DNA of 50,000 nucleotides from Chrysomallon squamiferum (Eukaryota; Mollusca; Gastropoda; Neomphalida; Peltospiridae): NCBI GenBank assembly GCA_012295275.1, contig CM022667.1, positions 12,540,038 to 12,590,037 of the forward strand, read 5' to 3'. Shown piece by piece: positions 31,873 to 42,640 of this stretch (position 1 is its first letter; each line of letters starts with the position of its first letter). The notes under the pieces were generated by a model. It saw only the letters and a program-made list of their open reading frames with translations, ran no database searches and was not told where the DNA came from. The position numbers and the translations under genes were made by a program.

Positions 31873-32380
31873 CAGAGAAAAATATTAAACAAACAAACAA
31901 ACAAACATAAATAAATAAATTAAATCAAAATTGCTCTATATTTCCACAGAGATACAGACGAATATTTTAGAAAAGTATCTTCAGTTTGGACACCCAAACG
32001 ATTTTGTCGTGTGTAATTCAGACCTCTAGAGAAATACACTGAAACAGAATTTGTATGGCATACATATAAATATACTTGTGGTCGTAAATTTCAGGTCGAA
32101 ATACATTTGTATCGAATTCTTATTAAGGTACTTGGTATATTATACTTGTATATTTGTACTGTATGTTAATAATGACCAACAAGAGAGAGGTAAGTAATAA
32201 ACGAATATATTCATGTCAAAGTCTGTCACTTCCCCTTTGATTTTCATCTTTTATTTCTGAGTTAATTAAATCTGTTTTACAGAAGCTAAATGTATAAATA
32301 CAGCCACAGAATGGTCTGTGTTATTGCACCTCCGTGTTATTTTGTAAGTATATTTCTTGGTAGTTTTATATTTAGATTCA
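31873..32380 (+). repeat. left arm of an inverted duplication (promoter and leader exon of ICK gene A)
   Basis: Matches the reverse complement of about 33590-34078 over most of its length, by eye roughly 80-85%, with small indels. Shared words include ACAGAATTTGTATGGCATAC, CAACAAGAGAGAGGTA and AAATCTGTTTTACAGAA. The arm includes the TATA box at 32293, the leader exon and its GTAAGTATAT donor. Confidence 0.85.
32293..32343 (+). promoter_or_regulatory. TATA box and short untranslated leader exon of ICK gene A
   Basis: TATAAATA at 32293-32300. A start about 30 bases on (near 32323) would give a leader exon of only about 20 bases, ending at the good donor GTAAGTA at 32344. This mirrors genes B and C. 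Start position is inferred from TATA spacing. Confidence 0.55.
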
Positions 32381-32453
32381 TACATACACATGTGTACATA
32401 CACACCTACCTATCTACTATGTACCTATATATACATTTATTCTTTGTATTGTA

Positions 32454-32456
<3 letters not shown>

Positions 32457-32503
<47 letters not shown>
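32457..32503 (+). repeat. (ATT)n repeat in gene A intron 1
   Basis: A clean ATT triplet run between the putative leader exon and the signal-peptide exon. Confidence 0.9.
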
Positions 32504-32506
<3 letters not shown>

Positions 32507-32652
32507 TACATTACATAACATTACTTTATACTATATTATATTATATTAATGCTTTTATTGTTGATGTTGTCGTTGTTGTTACCGTTGCTGCTGCTACTGT
32601 TTTACATAACTATATATATATGATCTTTCTTTGCAGACGTTTATCGACAGTC

Positions 32653-34811
32653 ATGCATTGTTATATATTTATCGGTTTGTTTTGCCTAGCAGTGAGTGTG
32701 CTAGCTCAGCAACCAGACGCCAAACTTTCTGCAGTAAGTTGACTACACTATGAAGTAATATTTGCATAAATACATAAATTTTGGTAAAGTATACTAATAA
32801 TAGAAATATGAAGGTAATATATATGTGTGTACGTGTGCGTTTATTGGAGCTGGTGTGTTTTTTTTTTTTCTCGTGTTACTAAACTGTATTTATTGAACCA
32901 TTGATGTTAAAAATGAAATAAATTTTATTGTTCTTGGGTTCACTTTCTACATGTATGTATATGTGTGTTTGTATATATGTATATATATTTATATGAATAA
33001 AAATATGTATGTATGTAATATTTACACCTGTATCAATCTTACCCTCTGTTTATTAATTTTTTTCATTTGTTTATTCATTTATGCATTTTTTTTTTTTTTT
33101 TATTTATTTGTTTATTTGCTTTTTATTTATTTAGTTATTTATTTCATTATTATTTATCTATTATTTATTTATTTACATATTTGCATTTATTTATTTATTT
33201 ATTTATTTATTTCATTATTATTTTTATTTATCTATTTATTTATTTATATATTTTTTATTTATTTTTTTTTATTATTTTTTATTTTTTTATTATTTTTTTT
33301 TTTATTTATTTATTTATTTACAGTGTTTCGATGAGGGAGACAAATGCCAGCTGACAGGGAAAGTAAAATGTTGTAGAAATCTGATCTGTAGAAAACAGAA
33401 AAGAGGCAACAAATATTATTGTCAGAAGAAAAATTCAGATAATGATGTAAGTATCACAAATAAATAACATTCACACACACACACACACACAAAGAGACAG
33501 GCGTACACCACCTACACACCAACACACATACATGCAGATATGTATACATATATATATATATACATACATATATACATACACACTTACATGTATTCAAGAT
33601 ATTACAAGATATATATACTTACAAGATAACAAGAAGGTATGATAGATTATTCTGTGGCTGTGTTTATACATTTTGGTTCTGTAAAACAGATTTAATTAGC
33701 TAATTGAAATAAAAGGTAAAATCAAAGTGGAAATGACATACCGTGACAATAATATAGTCATCTATTACATACCTCTCTCTTGTTGATCATTCTTAACATA
33801 GAATACAAACATACAAGTATAATATTAAGTGCATCAGTAAGAATTCGATACAAATGTATTTCTACCTAAATTTGATGACACGTATATTTATATGTATGCC
33901 ATACAAATTCTGTTTCAGTGCGTTTATCTAGAGGCCTGAGTTATATATCACAAAATCCTTTGTGTGTCCAAACTGAAGATATTTTTTTTTAAATATTCGT
34001 CTGTATGTCTGTGGAAATACAGAGAAGTTTTCATTTTATTTATGTTTGTTTGTTTGCTTTGTTTATTATTTTCTCTTCTTTGAAAAAAAAAAAAAACCTA
34101 TAAAAACAAGAAAAAAAATAATAATAAAAAAAAATGTTGTAATTACTGTAATGGAGAAACAGAAGAGAAAAAAAAAATCAAATTTAAAATCAAAAATAAA
34201 ATGAAATAAGATAAAAAAAAGTGTTTTTATAATCAAGAAAATACAAAAAGAAAACTATATTTATGTGTGAGTCGTTGTTTTTTTTTGTGGGGCTTTTCCG
34301 GGAGGGGGAGTTGAGTAAAAATATAACAAAAGATCTACGAACTTTAAAATAAAAGACAAAAAATCATTAAACGAAGATTTATTTAGTTATTTACATATTA
34401 TTGATCTCGATCATATTTGGTCTGGTTTATGAACAAAAACATATGGAAAAGAACAACCTACACCACCCCACCCAGAACCCTACCCCCTACCCCCCCGGGT
34501 GATACGTGCTTTGCTTCCTAAAACAAAATCTCTTGCAAAGTAGTCGATGAGTAGTCCACAGAATAGCGAACGGAGGGTTTCCTCTCTGGTATCTCCTAGT
34601 AACGTTCCTAGTAATTTTTACCTTTTAATGTGTTGATGTTCGTTAAATATTTGTTTCTTCTTTACTTTTCTTCTTTTCGCTGATTTTTAACGTTAAAATC
34701 TATTTTTAGTGTATCAGGAAGGGCGATAACTGTGAAAGAAATCGTGACTGCTGCAGATCGATGAAATGTGAAAAAAGTGGCGGGGTTTTTAACTCGAAAA
34801 AATGTCAGTAA
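32653..34811 (+). CDS. ICK gene A: secreted two-knot cysteine-rich peptide
   Basis: Three coding exons: 32653-32733 (signal peptide, preceded by an acceptor at 32635-32636), 33324-33446 (knot 1), 34710-34811 (knot 2 and stop); 101 residues, all introns phase 0. The first 18 or so residues form a hydrophobic signal, with likely cleavage near the Ala-Gln junction shared with gene C. Each knot exon starts exactly at its first Cys. Cys spacing is C-x6-C-x7-CC-x4-C-x10-C for knot 1 and C-x6-C-x5-CC-x4-C-x11-C for knot 2, the inhibitor cystine knot pattern; both are Lys/Arg-rich. ICK peptides serve as venom components, antimicrobials, inhibitors or signals; nothing here decides which. AATAAA at 34907-34912 is a likely 3' end signal. 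Not a known named gene to me. Confidence 0.85.
33058..33320 (+). repeat. (ATTT)n-rich pyrimidine tract leading to the gene A knot-1 acceptor
   Basis: Dense ATTT and poly-T running straight into the CAG acceptor of the 33324 exon. Long apparent Phe/Ile/Leu frames here are repeat artefacts. Confidence 0.85.
33590..34078 (-). repeat. right arm of the inverted duplication: antisense copy of gene A promoter and leader exon
   Basis: Lies in gene A intron 2, between the two knot exons, and matches 31873-32380 in reverse complement. Read on the minus strand it keeps a TATA-like TATAAACA followed by the CAGCCACAGAAT context and a GTAAGTATAT donor. It holds no signal-peptide or knot exon. Its edges are blurred by CATA repeats on one side and A-runs on the other. 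Confidence 0.85.
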
Positions 34812-35611
34812 CGTTAGCACTACCATATCACACGGAATATCAGAAAGAATTATTCAGCGGTTCCATTTTAGGAGTTATGTAAAATTACTAAAATTATAAG
34901 CCTGCTAATAAATGAAATAAGAAACAATAACTTTGTCTTTGTCGGTTTGTGTTGTTTTGTGTTTCAAAATAGCGTAATTTAAATCAAGGCAGAAATTCAG
35001 CCAAACACTCATACACGCACACACATAAGAACACACACAGACTCACTCAGACGTATGTTCTGGGAACCAAACACTGCCGTATTAAGAGCAGTGATGGAAA
35101 TGGATTTTAGGACCTAGGTGTACGCTAAGGTCCATTAGCCAGGTCGTAAAGAAAAAGACAATAGACGCTATACAACTTAGTATTTTTTATCGTTTATTTC
35201 TTCACTGATCTTATCACGCTTTCTTTTAAAGTATTTCAGTACGCTCTTTTTAACAGAGATACACTGCTATTCGATAGTGACATACGTAACAATATATTTT
35301 CACTTTACCAAATAAACATATGTGACTCTATACTAAAACTGAAATTGCCTATAAACTATAAACTAAAATTTTGCAGTCGTCATGTTAATCACTAATTTAC
35401 AGTTCTATAGGAACCACTGACCAGTCGAGCTGCTTTCAGTCGACAGTTTTGTACGCATGAGTCACGTTTTCCACGTCATTCACAAAACGGAATCGTACTG
35501 TATCATAATTCATAAATGTCCTGTCCCCTAATCGAGAAACCATAACACTCACATACAGATATTAATTCTAGTAAATATAGATATAAATACAAGTAAAAAT
35601 TAGAATCTGTG

Positions 35612-35740
35612 TATGTATGTATGTATGTATGTATGTATGTATGTATGTATGTATGTATGTATATATGTATGTATGTATGTGGGTATGTATATATGTATGT
35701 ATGTATGTGTGTATGTATGTATGTATATGTGTGGTTTGAA
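35612..35740. repeat. (GTAT)n tetranucleotide array
   Basis: A nearly pure GTAT/TATG array with scattered substitutions; the apparent Met-Tyr-Val-Cys frame is a product of the repeat. Confidence 0.95.
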
Positions 35741-36076
35741 GGCGTATGTATATATATAATTTCTATTTATTTATTTATTGTTGTTGTTGTTGTTGTTGCT
35801 ATTATTGTTTGTTATTATTGTTACAAAAGCTTCTGCAATGACATTTTATTGGCAGACTTTATGCTATCGGGATTAATACCTTTAAAAAACTGAACATGTA
35901 CTGAACAATACAAGATTTGTACACTATAAGGCGGTTAGCTGGATGTAGCTACAGAAGACGTATTTGACAATCGTCATCAAATTAATCTTACCACTAATTT
36001 ATTAACTATTCCTAATAAATGACCTCATGAAATTATTCGTATTTCCGAGTTATTATTTTGTCGTTTTGGACTACCT

Positions 36077-36090
36077 GTCGTCATGGTTAC
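36077..36090 (+). promoter_or_regulatory. RFX X-box-like motif, one mismatch
   Basis: GTCGTCATGGTTAC matches the X-box consensus RYYNYYATRRNRAC at 13 of 14 positions. It is 97 bases from a perfect match at 36174. Confidence 0.4.
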
Positions 36091-36173
36091 TCATAACAAA
36101 CTGACGTGTAAAACAACAGTACTCTTAGTACATTTGAACGCAGCCATTTTAATCCCTTCACGTTAGTAGGCGC

Positions 36174-36187
36174 GTTGTTATGACAAC
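36174..36187 (+). promoter_or_regulatory. RFX X-box motif, perfect consensus match
   Basis: GTTGTTATGACAAC fits RYYNYYATRRNRAC at every position and is nearly palindromic. X-boxes bind RFX factors and often mark ciliary gene promoters. No gene was recognised within 1 kb on either side, so its target is unknown. Confidence 0.5.
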
Positions 36188-36395
36188 GCTAGCAGTCACG
36201 TCAGGCTAACAGATCTCTAAACGTCACGTTAATTAAATTAAGTTAAATCGTTTGTTTATAAATAATAGAAAACAAAGGGAACTAACGATTCTAAGATTGG
36301 ACGAGATAGCTTTAAATCATGAAGATAGTTATTCGTTGTTTAGCATCTGGATGTGCGTTATGGTGTGAAAAATTAGTAGTAGTAGTAGTAGTAAT

Positions 36396-36471
36396 TGTAT
36401 CATCATCATCATCATCATCATTATCAGTATTATTATTATTATTATTATCATCATCATCATCATCAACATCA

Positions 36472-36530
<59 letters not shown>
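36396..36530. repeat. compound TCA/TTA trinucleotide repeat
   Basis: ATC/TCA units change to ATT units, then TCA, then a longer ATT run to about 36530. It gives false poly-Ser, poly-Leu, poly-Ile and poly-Met frames. Confidence 0.9.
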
Positions 36531-37016
36531 GTCATCATTGTTATAAAAGTCTATTAATGTACCAGAAATAAATAAATATATTTATGGAGCGAGAGAGAAC
36601 AGAAAAGAAAGGGTTCCTTTTTGACTGGAATTCTCTGCAATTATTTATGATGTCTTGTGCCAAAGCGCTGTAGGGAATCATTTCTCTCTTATACGAATCA
36701 AAATTTATGTTTCTGAATATTATTTACAGACCACTCGATATCTTCTGAATAAATTATATGATTATAACCAAAAAATAAATCTGATACCAGTGCATGCCGT
36801 TTTTCAGTTCTGTGGTATCAATATTTTGTATCCGTATTAGATAAATAATTATCCAACACTGCTGTCTCATTTATTTGATTTGCCCATTTCCATAAATAGA
36901 TTTCAATGAGTCCATCTGTGTTTGAAATAAGTATATATTATTTGGGTGTGTATGCGTGTGCGCGCAAATGTGTTTGTATGAGACAGTATGTGGAGAAGTA
37001 TGATAGTATGTGTTGA

Positions 37017-37022
37017 GTGTGT

Positions 37023-37086
<64 letters not shown>
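37017..37086. repeat. (GT)n microsatellite
   Basis: Nearly pure GT tract, downstream of the gene B 3' end signal. Apparent poly-Thr-His and poly-Cys-Val frames here are artefacts. Confidence 0.95.
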
Positions 37087-37087
<1 letters not shown>

Positions 37088-37193
37088 TTGGCAAGTACGT
37101 ATGTCATAGTTGTAAGTTTGTTTCTGTAAACATTTTTTTTCCAGAACTACAGTACAGTTTTCAAAGAACGAGAACACAACAAATTATGAATTG

Positions 37194-37199
37194 TTTATT
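37194..37199 (-). terminator. polyadenylation signal of ICK gene B
   Basis: AATAAA on the minus strand, 45 bases beyond the gene B stop codon. Confidence 0.6.
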
Positions 37200-37243
37200 C
37201 AGAAAAAACAAACAACTAATTAAAACAATTTAATAATTGTAAA

Positions 37244-37525
37244 TTACTGACATGTTTTTCTATTTCCTCTTCCCTTGCATTGATTGCTGCAACACTCGTT
37301 GTTTCTGTTACAGAAATCATTTCTTCTTCTGCACTGAAAACATATTCAGGTATTTCATTTACTTTTCCTATAACCTAAATACCTGTTTAAGCATATACCA
37401 AAACACAAAAACAGATTTATATTGTCAACAATTGTAAATCCACATTCTTAAATATATTATTATTATTATTGTTGTTGCTACTATTGCTCCTGCTGCTGTT
37501 TTTTTTTTTTTTTTTTTTTTTTGTA

Positions 37526-37556
<31 letters not shown>

Positions 37557-39540
37557 CATTTGATCATTAAATACAAATAAGAAAAAGCAAATTCGAGATA
37601 TCTTTTGTATTTTTGTTTGTTTGTTTGTTTTTTGTTTTTGCAAATTAAATAAAGTACAGAATAATTAACGAATAAAAAAGAATATCGACCTGTCAATTTA
37701 GATAGATAGACAGACAGCCAGACAACTAGACAGAGAGACAGACAGACAGACAGACAGACACAGGCAGATAGATAGATAGAGAGAGAGAGAGACAGACAGA
37801 TAAATAGATCAAGAAAGACAAGTAGGTATAAGATAGATTATGGATGGATGGATGGATGGATGTACGGGTAGATTACTAACGTTATTGTTTCCACCGCCTC
37901 CTCCTCCATTTCTACTCTGACAAGTAGAGAATCTTCCTGAAGATCTGCAGATCAAATTTCCACAACACTTCCTGTTTCCAAACTGTTCACAGGTACTACC
38001 TCTATTTATACACTGGAAAAAAAAAAAGAAAAAAAAATTTACCTCTTAGTTTTAGCCCAGATTCATTGAACGTTTTCTAATTTAATTATTTACTAAATGA
38101 CAGAGCTAATCCAGTATTCATATTATCAACCAAATGATTTAACATGGGTTTTTTCCCCTCTGTTTCTGTTACACAAAGTTAATTATTTTATTGTTTTTAT
38201 ACAGACTGAACAATAAAGGATCGAATAGAAAGTAATTCCGTACACAATAAAAATTAATTTCCATACATATAATTACACACACGTACATACACACACACAC
38301 ACACACACACACATACATACACACAAACACATACATACACAAACACACAAACACATACACACACGTACATACTTACATTCATACATACGTACATAGATAC
38401 TCACACGCACACGTATATACACATACACACAAAACATGGCCAAGTGGAACTGTCGTCCAGCTTCGAAGTGGAGCGAATGGGTGCCATACTTTGAAGTCTC
38501 ATCTGACGGATTTGTGAGGTAGTTTTTGGCCTTCGTACTTTTGTGCCAGTGCGTTCCCGAATATTGTCTAATCAAAATGCATAAGACAGAAAAGATTCAT
38601 ACCTAAATACATGCAGAGATACATACCTAAATACATTCAGAGATACATACATACATACATACATACATACATACATACATACATACATACATACAACTAT
38701 ACATACGATATATACACGAAGTTTTTAAAAGTAATTATTTACACTAATGTTTCCACCGCCCCCTCCTCCTCCATTTCTACTCTGACAAGTTGAGAATCTG
38801 CCAGAAGATCTGCAGATCAAATTTCCACAACACTTCCTGTTTCCAAACTGTTCACAGGTGTTACCTCTATTTATACACTGAAAATATTAATGCTACGTCT
38901 TAAAATAACTTCAAGGTCCAAATATCATACTGGGATCAAACATGAATTCACACATATATGAATACACAGACACACAAACACTGACATACACACACACACA
39001 CATATATATATACACACATACACATACACACATACACACACACAGATATATATGTATATTCTGCTGTTGATCATATTCGATGCATATAATATTTCTCCTT
39101 TGCTTTCATTTCAGTTCTTTAGCAATGAACTGAAATTTGAGAGTAGCTTCGAGGTTTTAAGAAATTTCGGATCTCAAAGCTATCTGTCACGTACATACAA
39201 CATATTTACAGACAAACGTACAGAGATATACACACACACAAGGAATTTTTAATAATTATTATTTACACCAATATTTCCACTTCCTCCTCCATTTCTACTC
39301 TGACAAGCAGAGTACCTTCCTGAAGATCTGCAAATCAAATTTCCACAGCACTTCCTGTTTCCAAACTGTTCACAGGTGTTATCTCTATTTATACACTGGA
39401 AATATTAATGCTAGGTCTTAAAATAATTTAAAATGACCAAATATCATACTGGATCAAGCACAAATTCAGTAATTGCTTTTTGGTTTAGTTTTATAAAGGT
39501 TTGTATTGTTGACGAGCAATCTATGAGGTAGTCCAGACCT

Positions 39541-39604
<64 letters not shown>

Positions 39605-40104
39605 ATATATACATATACATAGAAACATAAACACACACACACAGTGTTTGTGTGTGTGTATATATACATATACATAGAAACATAAACACACACACACACA
39701 TACTCACACCTACACATACCCATATACATACATACGTACATACATACATACACATACACACACAAACACAAGGAATTTTTAATAATTATTTACACCAATG
39801 TTTCCACCGCCTCCTCCTCCATTTGTATTTTGACAAGTAGAGTACCTTCCTGAAGATTTGCAAATCAAATTTCCACAGCACCTTTGGTTTCCAAACGGCT
39901 GACACCTGCTACCTCTATTTATACACTGAAAAACAACAACAACAATGAATTTTAAAAAGACTTGCTTCTAATAATTATCACAATAAATTGTAAACGTTAC
40001 TCATATAATATTTACTTTTGACTTACCCCATATCTGTTTTCAGTTTGAGCGAAAACCGCAACGAAAAGACATATCACACCAATAGCAATACAAGTCCTCA
40101 TCAT
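37244..40104 (-). CDS. ICK gene B: secreted five-knot cysteine-rich protein with cassette exons
   Basis: Coding exons in transcript order: 40104-40027 (signal peptide, acceptor just before 40117), 39925-39794, 39395-39267, 38877-38743, 38012-37881 (four N-type knots), 37333-37244 (terminal knot and stop); 231 residues, every coding intron phase 0. The signal core resembles those of genes A and C and ends in Ala-Gln. The four repeated knots have spacing C-x6-C-x7-CC-x4-C-x8-C, then a short polar stretch and a Gly-rich linker of variable length before the donor. The terminal knot is C-x6-C-x5-CC-x3-C-x8-C and ends, as in A and C, with Cys-Gln-stop. Likely a secreted chain of knots, perhaps cut apart or working as a multivalent ligand; that is inference. 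Knot duplication at this scale is uncommon. No frame breaks. Confidence 0.88.
37501..37860 (-). repeat. poly-T, ATT, GACA/GATA and GGAT repeats in gene B last intron
   Basis: Poly-T at 37501-37522, ATT at about 37527-37555, a GACA/GATA zone at about 37700-37800 and GGAT units at 37842-37861, between the last cassette and the terminal knot exon. Confidence 0.85.
38277..38440 (-). repeat. CA and CATA repeats between gene B cassettes
   Basis: CA dinucleotides mixed with CATA tetramers in the intron between cassettes 3 and 4. A further CATA array is at about 38645-38695. Confidence 0.9.
39541..39770 (-). repeat. TA, TG and CATA compound microsatellite in gene B
   Basis: (TA)n at about 39544-39578, then TG and CA runs in which a unit of about 65 bases occurs twice (GTGTTTGTGTGTGTGTATAT followed by ACATATACATAGAAACATAA), then CATA tetramers. 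It lies in the intron between cassettes 1 and 2. Confidence 0.85.
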
Positions 40105-40117
40105 GTCACGTGATAAT

Positions 40118-41258
40118 CTGAAACACCAATCAAAAGTATTTTCATTGATTACGTGACAACAACTAAATATTGCTATTTTTATCATGAAATTTCACCTATT
40201 TTTCATTCTATTTCTAATGGCTCTAGAGTGATCACATTGATTCGTGGACTTATAATTAGACTAAATTTGAATAAAGTATTTAATAATAGTTGTTCTCGTC
40301 TACAATTCAGCTGAAATACTGAATTCGTTCGGCAGTAAAATCTAAATTTACAATCCTTATGGATGTAATATTAATAGCAATACTACTACTACTAATAATA
40401 ATAATAAAATTAAAATAAAACATCAACAACAGTAATAATAACAAAAACAATAACAGTAATAATAATAATAACATAATAACATATATTAATAATAATAATA
40501 ATAAATGCGAGGGAAATAGGAGTTGAACTTTTAAACAACAATGTTTTAACAATTTTTTTTTTTTTTTTTACACTTCTGTTGATCTCGGTTTTCTGAACCA
40601 AATTTCGAAAAATCACAAAATGTGAACCTACCGCCATTTCCCACTTGAAACGTCACCATTAAAGTTATTCTGAGTCCCCATTATACCATCATGGGAACCC
40701 ACTTTCCAACAATGTTAGAGTAAATTTAACATTTACACCCATAACCATCATAACCTAACAAACTTCACTTAACCTGGCTTACATTTTTGTTTATTATTTT
40801 TTTTACATAGACTGCTTAGACTGTTTTATATCTGTATATTGTTCATTCATTATTATATTATTGTATTACAAGGCTGTTATGTGTACTAAAGTTTAATGTT
40901 TCGGTACATTTTAGGGCTAATGTTTACATTCACGATTTCCAAGACTTTTGCATTTTCCAGACCGGTGCTACCCCTGTTAATCCGTGAAATCGAGGATCAA
41001 CAGCACATTAAATCAGTCAAAGTAATACGAATATCAGGTCTGATAAAGAATAACCACTTCATTACTCGTTTAGAGGTTCTGATAGCTTATGAGTTTATAC
41101 GTAGACTTAAATAAGATGTCATAAAATTAAAAAAATAAACATAAAAACCGCATCTAAACAAATCCGCACAGATATATATATATACACACAAACGCAACCA
41201 CCCACCCATACACACACGCATACATACATTCATACATACATACATACATATACATACA

Positions 41259-41290
<32 letters not shown>

Positions 41291-41332
41291 CATAAATACA
41301 TATATTAGTTACAGTGTTCAATATCAACTTAC
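40118..41332 (-). other. gene B leader intron, repeat-bearing
   Basis: Intron between the short untranslated exon and the signal-peptide exon. Holds triplet repeats at about 40384-40505 and a CATA array at about 41217-41290. A 72-codon ORF on the plus strand (40896-41114) has no recognisable family and is not called a gene. Confidence 0.6.
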
Positions 41333-41397
41333 CTGCAGTGTTGCAGTGAACGTCCTAATAAAGATGTGCCATGAAAACAGAGAGGTGTCCTTTTATA
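41333..41397 (-). promoter_or_regulatory. TATA box and short leader exon of ICK gene B
   Basis: TATAAAA at 41397-41391 on the minus strand, in the context GGTATAAAAGG. A start about 30 bases on (near 41366) gives a leader exon of about 34 bases ending CTGCAG|GTAAGT at 41333. The acceptor before 40117 is the natural partner. Confidence 0.7.
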
Positions 41398-41737
41398 CCA
41401 TTCACTTGACGTTACTCCTGATGTTTCAGATTTCATTAGACAGATGTAAATCCTTCACTGGCTATCTCAGAAAGATACACAGCCTTGCGTATCCAGAATC
41501 CGTATCACTTGTCACTTTTAAAATCAAATAACGTCAGTAGCCGCTGTCACATTTCAAATTATGCCGTGTCAGCGAAGATTCGTATCATGTTCCACATTTG
41601 AAATTAAGTTGTATCAGTGTGGATACGTTTCCATTGTCACAGGAAGATTGATTTCCTCAGTCATATACACGGCTGTTCTCCTAGCCAAAATACACTGAAG
41701 CTTTTTAGCTTTGTTGTTAACTAAAAGTCAGTATTTT

Positions 41738-41885
41738 TGTTCGATATTCATGAAGCGATATTAAGCGGTGTGTTCTTTCGAAATTCATTAAGTGATATAC
41801 AACAATATTAAGCAAGTGATATACAGCAATATGAAGCTGTATGTTCTTTCGATATTCATGAACTGATATACAGCAATATGAATAC
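41738..41885. repeat. imperfect tandem repeat upstream of gene B
   Basis: Repeated words GTTCTTTCGATATTCATGAA and GTGATATACAGCAATATGAA alternate in diverged copies over about 150 bases. It is more complex than a microsatellite and sits about 350 bases upstream of the gene B TATA box. Confidence 0.7.
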
Positions 41886-42560
41886 GATTTAAAGGCATAA
41901 AGACAGAAAGAGATCTTTACCAACTCTTAGTGAGATTCTTCGAAATCTGGTCCATAATGCTACAAGTTTATCTCAAACAGACGGCAAAGATGTAAACGAT
42001 GTGTTTACAAATTTCAATGTTGTTAAAAAGTAAACTGTTTCATCAGGGTATAAACATAAAATTTCAAAACAATGTAACTGTAATTTTAACATCTTATTTG
42101 TTTTATTGTTGTCGTAGTTGTTTCAACAGTTTTTTAATTATTTTACCAATATTATTACTATTTTTTTGTTTTTTTCTTCTCTGTCTATTCTGTTTTGTTG
42201 GTGGCATTGGTTTTGTAAAATCATCAATGTTTTTCTCCATTGTAATATTTTGCTATTAATGTGTTTGTGTTGATGTTGCATATTATTTGGTGGTATTTAT
42301 TACATCTAAATTGCGATGTGTTTTGTTTTTGTTTTTGACAATTTTTTTTTATCTGAAAAAAAAAAAAAAAAAAAAAAAATAATAATAAGAATAATTTTAA
42401 TTTTAAATTATTTTTTAAAAATCGTATTAACAAAGCGTCACAACCATCATCAAAATAAAAAAATAAAAAAAATAAAAGACGACAAAAAACCAAAACCAAA
42501 TTAATATTTTTATTTTCTTGTATTGATCGAATGCAGATAATAAATTCAGTATACTGTATC

Positions 42561-42595
<35 letters not shown>

Positions 42596-42599
42596 TATT

Positions 42600-42630
<31 letters not shown>

Positions 42631-42640
42631 GTTATTCTTT

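Larger units (their letters stand above)
34913..37190. other. intergenic space between convergent ICK genes A and B
   Basis: The left part is non-repetitive with no recognised ORF. It then carries (GTAT)n at 35612-35740, (TTG)n near 35777-35799 and mixed TCA/TTA triplets at 36396-36530. Two RFX X-box-like motifs at 36077 and 36174 are listed separately. (GT)n fills 37017-37086. No exon was identified. Confidence 0.6.
37881..39925 (-). repeat. array of four duplicated ICK cassette exons with their splice flanks
   Basis: Exons 39925-39794, 39395-39267, 38877-38743 and 38012-37881 are near-identical over most of their length and also share intron edges: CAG|TGTATAAATAGAG at the acceptor, and GTAAATAAT at the donor of three copies (the fourth has GTTAGTAAT). 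The middle two introns share further sequence next to the exons, for example TTAAAATAA beyond the acceptors. The copies are spaced about 530, 520 and 865 bases apart, with CATA/CA arrays between them. Confidence 0.9.

Noticed and set aside
32290-32742. 150-codon ORF covering the gene A signal peptide
   Set aside because: It reads through a TATA box, an ATT repeat and an acceptor. Only the part from 32653 is coding.
32951-33354. Overlapping Phe/Tyr/Ile-rich ORFs that look like membrane proteins
   Set aside because: They are translations of ATTT repeats in a gene A intron.
35609-35893. Met-Tyr-Val-Cys repeat ORF
   Set aside because: It is a product of the GTAT array, with no conserved content.
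38273-38575. 100-codon minus ORF with a non-repetitive first half between gene B cassettes
   Set aside because: No Cys-knot pattern or recognised family. The second half is CA/CATA repeat. It may be a dispersed repeat fragment, but that cannot be shown from one copy.
37881-39925. Regular repeats considered as a possible CRISPR array
   Set aside because: The repeats are about 130-base coding exons with splice sites, separated by long, microsatellite-bearing introns in a eukaryotic genome.
40896-41114. 72-codon plus ORF with a hydrophobic start in the gene B leader intron
   Set aside because: No splice partners, family match or promoter; a chance frame is likelier.
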